DNA of 64,000 bases, taken from the NCBI GenBank assembly GCA_002840765.1, contig PHCE01000002.1, positions 62,001-126,000 of the forward strand, in the 5' to 3' direction. This DNA is from Betaproteobacteria bacterium HGW-Betaproteobacteria-7. Lineage in GTDB: Bacteria > Pseudomonadota > Gammaproteobacteria > Burkholderiales > Rhodocyclaceae. Position 1 is the first letter of the stretch. Every line of letters starts with the position of its first letter. Below, piece by piece: positions 30,079 through 36,792 of the stretch. A model generated the notes under the pieces. It was given only the letters and a program-made list of their open reading frames with translations, was not told where the DNA came from and ran no database searches. Both the position numbers and the translations under genes were made by a program.

Positions 30079-30975
30079 ATGACAACCTCATTCAGCAATA
30101 AAAAGGCCCTGCGCTTCGTTATCACCCTGAGTACGGGCAAATTCGGTTCGTCCAACAATGACCGAATCACGCTGCAAGGCTTCCGGGCGAGTGCCGATAT
30201 CGACAAGACAGGGGGCGTTCAAATGGGCACGCTCCGCGCCAAAATCTACGGCGTGTCGGAATCGGACATCAATAGCATTACTTCGTTCACGATGCAGGCC
30301 CCGGTGAACGGCGGCTATCTCTATCAGCCAAACACTGTGGAGGTTTACGCAATCGACGGCGATGTTGAAACGCTGGTATTCGCCGGCAATATCGTGAACG
30401 CTTGGGGCGATTACCAGAATATGCCCGACGTGTATTTGCACATTCAGGCGGCATCGGCAGCCGCCGCCGCGCTCAGGCCCGTGCAGCCCCGGAGCTTCAA
30501 GGGCGGGGTCGACGTGGCTAGCGTCATGGCCCAAATTGCCCACAGCATGGGCTTTGCATTTGAAAACAACGGCGTCAACGTCAAGCTGGTCGACGTCTAT
30601 TTGCCCAATACGGACTTGGAGCAGGCCCGCGACTTGGCGAAGGCGGCCGGCATTGGCCTGTGGATTGACGACAAGGTGCTGGCAATCACCCAAACCCCGA
30701 CGACGCCGCGTGGCACGCTGATACCGCTTATCTCGCCCGCTTCCGGCATGGTCGGCTATCCCACATTCGACGGCTATGGCGTCAACGCCCGTTTGCTCTT
30801 CAATCCTGCCGTGCAATTTGGCGGCCGGGTAAAGGTTGAGTCTGACGTATTGCGGGCGTGTGGCGAATGGGTTGTCGCCTGCATCGACCATCACCTGGAA
30901 AGCGAGAAGCCCGGCGGCGCCTGGTTCAGCACTGTGCGCCTGAATAACACCGGCTTGGCGATTACCGGGCGATAG
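30079..30975 (+). CDS. Phage baseplate-hub-like protein in a satellite
   Basis: A 298-residue protein resembling phage tail hub proteins of the gp27/XkdQ type. An N-terminal beta domain (TTSFSNKKALRFVITLSTGK ... TLRAKIYGVS) is followed by a middle region (VDVASVMAQIAHSMGFAFE) and a C-terminal segment reading LIPLISPASGMVGYPTF, GVNARLLFNPAVQFGGRVKV and GGAWFSTVRLNN, the order found in hub proteins. ATG at 30079 with GAGG upstream. No other tail gene is present, so it may replace or block the hub of a helper phage. The family call is from pattern memory and should be checked by structure prediction. Confidence 0.72.
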   Translation: MTTSFSNKKALRFVITLSTGKFGSSNNDRITLQGFRASADIDKTGGVQMGTLRAKIYGVSESDINSITSFTMQAPVNGGYLYQPNTVEVYAIDGDVETLVFAGNIVNAWGDYQNMPDVYLHIQAASAAAAALRPVQPRSFKGGVDVASVMAQIAHSMGFAFENNGVNVKLVDVYLPNTDLEQARDLAKAAGIGLWIDDKVLAITQTPTTPRGTLIPLISPASGMVGYPTFDGYGVNARLLFNPAVQFGGRVKVESDVLRACGEWVVACIDHHLESEKPGGAWFSTVRLNNTGLAITGR

Positions 30976-30976
30976 C

Positions 30977-30995
30977 TAGATAAATAATTTATCTA
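30977..30995. repeat. AT-rich perfect palindrome after the hub-like gene
   Basis: TAGATAAATAATTTATCTA: two perfect 9-bp arms around one A, starting two bases after the stop codon. It has almost no GC, so it is unlikely to be a terminator; operator or origin element is more likely. Confidence 0.6.
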
Positions 30996-31014
30996 TGTAA
31001 ATCAATAGGTTGCG

Positions 31015-31041
31015 TCGAAATTTCGATTGACCTGTCGAAAT
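31015..31041. promoter_or_regulatory. TCGAAA palindrome cluster
   Basis: TCGAAATTTCGA (31015-31026) is a perfect 12-bp palindrome, and ATTTCGA (31020-31026) pairs with TCGAAAT (31035-31041). Three TCGAAA half-sites in 27 bp suggest binding of a dimeric protein. Confidence 0.5.
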
Positions 31042-31057
31042 CAACCGAGCATAATGG

Positions 31058-31096
31058 AAATGCCCGCAAGTGCTAGCAACACAGGCGGGCATTTTT
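31058..31096 (+). terminator. Terminator ending the left satellite operon
   Basis: AAATGCCCGC / GCGGGCATTT, a 10-bp stem with a 17-base loop and a run of five Ts (31092-31096). It separates the hub-containing operon from the replication operon. Confidence 0.8.
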
Positions 31097-31114
31097 GGCA
31101 GCCTAGACAGCTAC

Positions 31115-31148
31115 CGGGTATTACAGTTTCGCACGCTCAAGATACCCG
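31115..31148. repeat. Central CGGGTAT / ATACCCG inverted pair
   Basis: CGGGTAT at 31115-31121 and its inverse ATACCCG at 31142-31148, the same heptamer found in direct pairs at both ends of the element. Located about 60 bp upstream of the second AlpA-like gene, so it may be an operator or part of an origin. Confidence 0.45.
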
Positions 31149-31204
31149 ATAATGACGCCCCCGTCAACAGGCTGCCGTTTTGAAACCTTGAAAGGGCCTT
31201 CATC

Positions 31205-31399
31205 ATGGCAAACGAGCATTCACAGATCATCACCCCGGAAGACGTTGCGCGGGACTACGGGATTCCGGTTCGCACCCAGCACGTATGGAAGTGCGCCAAT
31301 CGCTACGGCTGGGCCGACCTGACAATCAAGGTCGGTCGCAGCAGCCGTTACCGTCGCGCCGATATTGAAGCCTGGCTAGCCGCCCGCAAGGGGGTTTAA
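31205..31399 (+). CDS. Second AlpA/excisionase-like HTH protein
   Basis: A 64-residue protein with a MerR-like HTH (ITPEDVARDYGIPVRTQHVW ... GRSSRYRRADIEAWLAAR), the usual shape of phage helix-turn-helix domain proteins and excisionases. It heads the replication operon, 2 bp before the next gene, and follows the palindrome-rich control region, which it may regulate. Confidence 0.8.
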   Translation: MANEHSQIITPEDVARDYGIPVRTQHVWKCANRYGWADLTIKVGRSSRYRRADIEAWLAARKGV

Positions 31400-31401
31400 T
31401 C

Positions 31402-31662
31402 ATGGCAACCGACCGCAAACAGGACGCCCCGGAGGCGCCCGCGCTCCCTTGCTCAGTTGAGCATTATTCCATGATGACCCCATGGCCGGTCGATGGAAAG
31501 CCTGGCAAATGCTGGGGCGCCAAATGCACGGCATACGCGCCGGTGAACGATGGCTGGGGATATTGCCTATTCAATCAAGCTATTCGTGCAATGGCAAACG
31601 ACGCGAAGAAGGGTAATGCCGAGGTTCGCCGCGTGCTGGAAAAGCTGGGGGTAAAGCCATGA
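31402..31662 (+). CDS. Small cysteine-containing satellite protein (86 aa)
   Basis: An 86-residue protein with four cysteines spaced C-x19-C-x4-C-x12-C (CSVEH ... GKCWGAKCTAYAP ... GYCLF), possibly a metal site. No known family recognised. Its stop overlaps the primase-helicase start as ATGA, so it is probably a replication accessory. Confidence 0.65.
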   Translation: MATDRKQDAPEAPALPCSVEHYSMMTPWPVDGKPGKCWGAKCTAYAPVNDGWGYCLFNQAIRAMANDAKKGNAEVRRVLEKLGVKP

Positions 31663-34016
31663 TTGCGCCCGCCCTTGAAGCCCTGAAAGCCCACCGGCAA
31701 TTTATCCTTTACCGGCTTTCCCCCAGCCAAACGCGCCCCGGCAAAACAGATAAATTCCCGTGCGATGCTTCCGGCCGCGTAGTTTCCGCCCACGACCCCG
31801 CGCATTGGATGAGCGCCGATGGCGCCGGCCGCTTCGCGCAACAATTCGGCAACGGCTGGGGGATTGGCTTTGTGCTGACCCCGGACGCCCGGCGGTTTTG
31901 CCTGGATATCGACAACTGCTTGCAGCCCGACGGCCAATGGTCCCCGCTGGCACTCCAACTGTGCGCGATGTTTCCGGGGGCGGCCATTGAAGTTTCGCAG
32001 TCGAATTGTGGATTGCACATATGGGGCAGCTATACCGGCGACATGCCCTTGCACGGCTGCAAGAACGAGGCTCTAGGCATTGAGCTATACACCGACAAGC
32101 GGTTCATTGCCTTGGGGCGGCCGGAAGGCACCACAGGCAACGTCGCCACTGATTGCACCATGGCGGTTCACTCCGCGATTGCGCTCTATTTCCCGCCCGA
32201 CGCTGCCCAAGCGTTAGCCCAAGAATGGACGACCGCCCCCTGTGCCGAATGGCGCGGACCATCCGACGACGACGCCCTCATTCAACGGGCGATGCGGGCG
32301 CAATCCACAGCTTCCGCATTCGGGGGCAAAGCTACTTTTGCCGACCTGTGGGCGGGTAATGCCGAGGCGCTAGGGCGGTCCTATCCCGACCCGGTGCGCC
32401 CCTATGACGCCAGCCAAGCCGACGCCGCCCTGGCGCAACGCCTGGCCTTCTGGACGGGCAAGGATTGCGAACGCATCCGCCGGCTGATGGAACGTAGCGC
32501 CCTGGCCCGTGAGAAGTGGAACCGTGCCGATTACCTGCAGCGCACCATCCTGGGAGCCGTCGCCCGTCAAGAGGAAGTATTGACCGACAAGGCCCCGGCG
32601 CCCTTGCCCCTTGCCATGACGGCCCCCGCTGGCGCTGTGGCTCTGCAAGGCGTGGAAATGTCATTGCTACAGCTTGGCACGCAAGACAGCGTCGCGCAGA
32701 TATTCGCCCGGCAAATGGACGGGAAAATGCTCTACAACCACACGCGGGACAAGTGGCTAGAGTGGGACGGCACCCGCTGGCAGATTGAGGCAACGAAGAA
32801 GGCGCTTAATTTCGCCCGCGACCTTGCCCGCTCCGTGAATTACGAGGGGAGCCGTTCGATTGGCTCCGCGTCCTTTTGTGCCGGCGTCGAGCAGCTAGCC
32901 AAAGCCGACCCGGTGCTGTCCGCCAAGGGCACCGAATTTGACCGCGACAACTACCTGCTAAACACGCCGGGCGGGACGTTCGACCTTCGCACTAATACCC
33001 TGCGCCAGCACGACCCCGTGGACCGCCTGACCATGTGCACGGCCGTGACCCCCAGCCACGAAGGCGGGGCAGCGTTCGACAAGTTCATGGGCGAAATCAC
33101 CATGGGCGACCGGGCGCTTGCCGAGTTCCTGCAAGTTTCCTTGGGGGCGTGCCTATCCGGCGCTGTGGAGTCCCATTGGATGTTGTTTTGGATTGGGCAA
33201 GGTCGCAACGGCAAAAACACCTTGGGGGACTTGGTGCAGGATGCAATGGGCGACTATGCGCGGAAAGTGCCCACGTCGACGCTGATGGCGAAGACGCACG
33301 AAGGGCACCCGACCGAGATTGCCAACCTTCAAGGCATACGCCTGGCGCTGTCTTCCGAAATCAACGACGGGGAGTATTGGCACGAGGCCCGCATTAACGA
33401 AGTGACCGGCGACGGCACCCTTAGCGCCCGGTTCATGCGGGGCGACCTCTTCACCTTCCAGCGCACCCACAAGCACCTGATTTACGGCAATCACCGCCCC
33501 CAACTGCGGACCGTGGGCAACGCGATAACGAGCCGCATCAAGATTGTGCCCTTCAAGGCGTCATTCCTTGGGCGGGAGGATGGCGACCTACCCCGGCGCC
33601 TACGTGAAAACCTTGGGTACGTGCTGGCCTGGCTGATCGAAGGGCATAGCAAGTGGCTGGCGGCCGGCAAGCGGCTTCCTCCCTGCCAAGCTGTGGAGGC
33701 TGAAAGCTCCGACTACTTCGCGGCGCAATCGACCCCGGAAATGTGGCTTACAGAGCGCGTGCAGATTTTGGCCCCGGACGCCCGCCCCGCCAGCCAGTGC
33801 CCCAAGTCGAGCGACCTGTATCGGGACTATGCCAACTGGAAAAAGGACCGAGGGGAAAACCCGATATCCCAAACCCGTTGGGCGGAAACGATGCAGAAGA
33901 AATTCCAGAAGGAGGCGTCGAACGGGGTTCGTTATCGCGGCTTGATGCTGATTCCACAGGCTGGGAATGTGCCGTTTCCCCTTTCGCCCAACGCCCAACC
34001 CAGCTACGCAAACTAG
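31659..34016 (+). CDS. Primase-polymerase fused to SF3 (D5-like) helicase
   Basis: A 785-residue replication protein. The N-terminal 200 residues look like a primase-polymerase of the NrS-1 type: FCLDIDNC supplies catalytic acids, and EVSQSNCGLHIWGSY and GIELYTDKRFIALGRP are matching later motifs. A linker follows, then the D5_N region (about 340-470: MLYNHTRDKWLEWDGTRWQ) and an SF3 ATPase with Walker A WIGQGRNGKNTLGDLV, followed by ALSSEINDGEYW and TFQRTHKHLIYGNHRP. P4 alpha protein has the same primase-helicase logic. It should let the element replicate independently once excised. Confidence 0.9.
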   Translation: MIAPALEALKAHRQFILYRLSPSQTRPGKTDKFPCDASGRVVSAHDPAHWMSADGAGRFAQQFGNGWGIGFVLTPDARRFCLDIDNCLQPDGQWSPLALQLCAMFPGAAIEVSQSNCGLHIWGSYTGDMPLHGCKNEALGIELYTDKRFIALGRPEGTTGNVATDCTMAVHSAIALYFPPDAAQALAQEWTTAPCAEWRGPSDDDALIQRAMRAQSTASAFGGKATFADLWAGNAEALGRSYPDPVRPYDASQADAALAQRLAFWTGKDCERIRRLMERSALAREKWNRADYLQRTILGAVARQEEVLTDKAPAPLPLAMTAPAGAVALQGVEMSLLQLGTQDSVAQIFARQMDGKMLYNHTRDKWLEWDGTRWQIEATKKALNFARDLARSVNYEGSRSIGSASFCAGVEQLAKADPVLSAKGTEFDRDNYLLNTPGGTFDLRTNTLRQHDPVDRLTMCTAVTPSHEGGAAFDKFMGEITMGDRALAEFLQVSLGACLSGAVESHWMLFWIGQGRNGKNTLGDLVQDAMGDYARKVPTSTLMAKTHEGHPTEIANLQGIRLALSSEINDGEYWHEARINEVTGDGTLSARFMRGDLFTFQRTHKHLIYGNHRPQLRTVGNAITSRIKIVPFKASFLGREDGDLPRRLRENLGYVLAWLIEGHSKWLAAGKRLPPCQAVEAESSDYFAAQSTPEMWLTERVQILAPDARPASQCPKSSDLYRDYANWKKDRGENPISQTRWAETMQKKFQKEASNGVRYRGLMLIPQAGNVPFPLSPNAQPSYAN

Positions 34017-34021
34017 CCCAA

Positions 34022-34108
34022 TTGGAACCCTTGGAACCCTTTCCGGTTTATCCAATAGACGAGCCAATTTCTATAGGAAGTAACGGGAGAGGGTTCCAAG
34101 GGTTCCAA
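34022..34108. repeat. 18-bp inverted repeat of doubled 9-mers, candidate origin
   Basis: TTGGAACCCTTGGAACCC (34022-34039) and its exact reverse complement GGGTTCCAAGGGTTCCAA (34091-34108) flank a 51-bp AT-richer spacer. Each arm is the 9-mer TTGGAACCC repeated twice. It starts five bases after the helicase stop; a further GGAACC occurs at 34117. The arrangement of iterons beside the replication gene suggests an origin, but a regulatory mRNA hairpin is possible. Confidence 0.6.
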
Positions 34109-34127
34109 AACTGAAAGGAACCAAACT

Positions 34128-34550
34128 GTGAATTTACCTATTCAAGACCTTGAGGCGCTATTCAGCCAAGCCGTTGCCGCTGAGGCCAAAGCGACCGGCA
34201 ATGACCCCGACCACGTTGCAACGCAATGGGCCTTGACCTACGCCGACGCCGCCTTGGCCGTGTTTGAGCGATACCGCCCCAGCAATCAGAAGCCCCGCGC
34301 CCTCTTGCGTGCTGCCCGTGCCTGGCTGGCAACCCAAAGCCCCAAAGCGTTGCAAGAGTTCAACCGGGCACGCTCCACGTTCTTTAATCGCCCTGGCAGC
34401 GGGAAATACAAAGCCCCGGTCTACGCTTCGCGGGCGATCATTGAAGCCGTGGCCGCCGTAAATCATTCGTTCCCCCTGGATTGCGTATTGCAAGCCGCAT
34501 TGCATTTGCGCAAGGCCGAAGCCTACGCCCGCCGCCATGAGCACGCCTGA
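34128..34550 (+). CDS. Unknown satellite protein (140 aa), weak Imm5-like pattern
   Basis: GTG start with AAAGGAA upstream. The helical 140-residue product has PRALLRAARAWLATQSPKALQEF, RAIIEAVAAVN and a closing LRKAEAYARRHEHA. This resembles the pattern of putative Imm-5-like immunity proteins (alanine-rich helices with an ARxW motif), but that is a weak resemblance. It overlaps the next gene by 14 bp. Confidence 0.65.
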   Translation: MNLPIQDLEALFSQAVAAEAKATGNDPDHVATQWALTYADAALAVFERYRPSNQKPRALLRAARAWLATQSPKALQEFNRARSTFFNRPGSGKYKAPVYASRAIIEAVAAVNHSFPLDCVLQAALHLRKAEAYARRHEHA

Positions 34551-34902
34551 GCTACGCCGCCGCCTCAAGGCGTATTGGGCGGAACATGACCGCGTGAAAG
34601 CCCTACGTCGCCAGATATTGGAGGCGGCAGAAGCCGACGCAGAAGCCCGCTTTGAATTCTTCTGCGACCATGGGTATGCGCCGCCGTTGATTTTGCCCAC
34701 TGAGCCGGAATTTCCCCCGGAGTGCGTCGATATGATTTGTGGAGGCAAGGGGCGGCGCTCCGGGGAGCCGTGCCAGAACAAGGCGCTTTATCCCAATGGT
34801 CGCTGTAAATGGCACGGGGGCGCAAGCACTGGCCCCAAGACTGCCGAGGGCAAAGCCAAGAGCGTTTATAATTTACCGCGCCCCAAAGTTATGGGGGCCT
34901 GA
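34537..34902 (+). CDS. HGG-motif zinc-site protein common in phages
   Basis: A 121-residue protein. Residues about 66-105 read ICGGKGRRSGEPCQNKALY and GRCKWHGGASTGPKTAEG, a short Cys/His module seen in many phage and prophage proteins, likely a small zinc site. The N-terminus is a charged helix. Function unknown. It is the last gene before the right attachment site. Confidence 0.75.
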   Translation: MSTPELRRRLKAYWAEHDRVKALRRQILEAAEADAEARFEFFCDHGYAPPLILPTEPEFPPECVDMICGGKGRRSGEPCQNKALYPNGRCKWHGGASTGPKTAEGKAKSVYNLPRPKVMGA

Positions 34903-34936
34903 AAAAAGCTGAAATATAGCCCCGCGTCGACTTAAC

Positions 34937-34955
34937 CGGGTATAAAAACGGGTAC
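34937..34955 (+). repeat. Right-end CGGGTAY pair (possible integrase arm sites)
   Basis: CGGGTAT at 34937-34943 and CGGGTAC at 34949-34955, 12 bp start to start, the same spacing as the pair at the left end. They lie 56-74 bp from the attachment core. Confidence 0.6.
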
Positions 34956-35010
34956 AAAACAGGAGGGGAAATTATGAATTCAAGCAACCACGGGGCTTTC
35001 AATGCACGAC

Positions 35011-35026
35011 TTCCTGTTTAACGTCT
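35011..35026 (+). repeat. attR core repeat, remnant of the ychF 3' end
   Basis: TTCCTGTTTAACGTCT followed by GA, so the sequence still reads FLFNV-stop in the ychF frame. It matches the end of ychF at 15 of 16 bases. Confidence 0.9.
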
Positions 35027-35052
35027 GATCTTCCTCCAAGCCAGCACAGACC

Positions 35053-36792
35053 ATGGCGCAGGCAGCCCCTCCCAGCCCCGATGGACGGCAGATACTGTCG
35101 CCAGAGGTGCTGTGGTGCGCCTATGAACACAGCCATGAGGCAGTTCTGGTCTCCGATGGCAACAACCGCATCATCGCCGTCAATGCCGCCTTCACCCGGC
35201 TGACCGGCTACGCCGCTGCCGAAGTGCTTGGCCAGAATCCGCGCATCCTGTCCTCGGGCAATGCCGGGCCGGAATTCTACGCGGCGATGTGGGAAGCGAT
35301 CTCGCAGTACGACTTTTGGGAAGGCGAGATCTGGGACAAGCGCAAGGATGGCAGCCTGTACCCGAAATGGCTGTGCATCTCGGTGGTCCGCAATGATTCC
35401 GGCCAGGTCGTGAACTACGTCGCCAACTTCACCGACATCAGCGCCAGCAAACAGGCCGCCGACCGCCTGGCCCAGCTGGCCTACCACGATGCCCTGACCC
35501 ATCTGCCCAACCGTCTGGCCTTTGAATCGCAACTGGAACACGCCCTGCGTGTCTGCGGCCGGGAAAACCGCCAGCTGGCGCTGATGTTGATCGACCTCGA
35601 CAACTTCAAAAACATCAACGACACGCTCGGCCACCATGTCGGCGACAGCCTGCTGCAGCAGGTAGCCAGCCGCCTGCGCGAGTCGGTGCGGGCCAGCGAC
35701 CTGGTCGCCCGCCTCGGCGGTGACGAGTTCGTCGTTGTCTTGCCGGAAATCGAGGGGCCGCTGACCGCGGCCCGCGTCGCCGACAAGATCCAGATGGCCT
35801 TGTCCGAAAATTACCGTGTCGACGAACACCTGCTGTACACCACGCCGAGCATTGGCATCAGCCTCTTTCCCGGCGATGGCACCGATGCAGGCATCCTGCT
35901 GCGCAATGCCGACTCGGCGATGTATCACGCCAAGAGCGTCGGTCGCAACAACCACCAGTTCTACGCCAGCCGGATGAACGAGGCGGCCGGCGAACGCCTG
36001 CAGATGGAAAACGCCCTGCGTCAGGCGATCGCCAGCATCAGCCTGCAGGAAAGCAGCCAGTTCTCCCTGCACTTCCAGCCGCAGATCGCCGCCAAGAGTG
36101 GCCGCGTCATCGGTCTTGAAGCCTTGCTGCGCTGGAATTCGCCGATCTTCGGCGCCGTCTCGCCGATGCGCTTCATCCCCATCGCCGAGGAAACCGGTCT
36201 GATCCAGCCGCTCGGCGACTGGGTGGTCTGGGAAAGCTGCCGGCTGCTCCACCAGATGCGCCAGCTCGGCTTTGCCGATATCCGCGTCGCCATCAACATT
36301 TCCGCCCAGCAGTTGCGTCACGAAAACCTGCTGCTTCTGGTCCGCGGTGCGCTCGCCTGCTATGAGCTACCACCCAGCACCATCGAACTGGAAATCACCG
36401 AAACGACGGCGATGCAGAATCCGGAAATGACGCTCAACATCCTCGACCAGTTGGCAGCGATGGGCGTCAAGCTGGCCATCGACGATTTCGGCACCGGCCA
36501 TTCCTCGCTGGCCTACCTGAAGCACCTGCCGATCAAGTGCCTGAAGCTCGACCGCTCCTTCGTCAGCGACATCGAGACCGATGCCAACGATGCCTCGATC
36601 TGCGCCGCCATCATCGCGCTGGGCCACAACCTCGGCCTCGAACTGGTCGCCGAAGGCGTCGAAACCGAGATGCAGAGCGAGTTCCTCACCCGCCTCGGCT
36701 GCGATTACCTGCAGGGCTACCTGTTCAGCAAGCCGCTGCCCTTCGCCGAGATCGTCGCCTACCTGAGGGCCCAGCCGCTGCTCAACGGATGA
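35053..36792 (+). CDS. PAS-GGDEF-EAL cyclic di-GMP protein
   Basis: A 579-residue cytoplasmic protein able in principle both to make and to break cyclic di-GMP. A PAS sensor domain (about 20-135) is followed by GGDEF (intact GGDEF at 222-226, RxxD site RASD at 213-216) and EAL (Glu356-Ala-Leu, DDFGTGHSSL, KLDRSFV, AEGVE). All key residues are present. The gene starts 26 bp right of the satellite, so its promoter region may have been altered by the insertion. It overlaps the convergent spermidine-synthase-like gene by 11 bp. Confidence 0.93.
   Translation: MAQAAPPSPDGRQILSPEVLWCAYEHSHEAVLVSDGNNRIIAVNAAFTRLTGYAAAEVLGQNPRILSSGNAGPEFYAAMWEAISQYDFWEGEIWDKRKDGSLYPKWLCISVVRNDSGQVVNYVANFTDISASKQAADRLAQLAYHDALTHLPNRLAFESQLEHALRVCGRENRQLALMLIDLDNFKNINDTLGHHVGDSLLQQVASRLRESVRASDLVARLGGDEFVVVLPEIEGPLTAARVADKIQMALSENYRVDEHLLYTTPSIGISLFPGDGTDAGILLRNADSAMYHAKSVGRNNHQFYASRMNEAAGERLQMENALRQAIASISLQESSQFSLHFQPQIAAKSGRVIGLEALLRWNSPIFGAVSPMRFIPIAEETGLIQPLGDWVVWESCRLLHQMRQLGFADIRVAINISAQQLRHENLLLLVRGALACYELPPSTIELEITETTAMQNPEMTLNILDQLAAMGVKLAIDDFGTGHSSLAYLKHLPIKCLKLDRSFVSDIETDANDASICAAIIALGHNLGLELVAEGVETEMQSEFLTRLGCDYLQGYLFSKPLPFAEIVAYLRAQPLLNG

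Larger units (their letters stand above)
26822..35026. mobile_element. Integrated 8.2 kb phage-satellite-like element in ychF
   Basis: Bounded by a 16-bp near-perfect direct repeat: TTCCTGTTCAACGTCT at the ychF end and TTCCTGTTTAACGTCT at 35011-35026. Contents in order: integrase, unknown 128-aa protein, AlpA-like regulator, four coupled genes ending in a baseplate-hub-like protein, a control region, a second AlpA-like regulator, a Cys-containing small protein, a primase-polymerase/helicase, and two small genes. There is no capsid, terminase, portal, tail-tube, lysis or conjugation gene, which fits a P4-like or PICI-like satellite better than a prophage. Excision from ychF should leave the gene intact. 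Confidence 0.9.
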
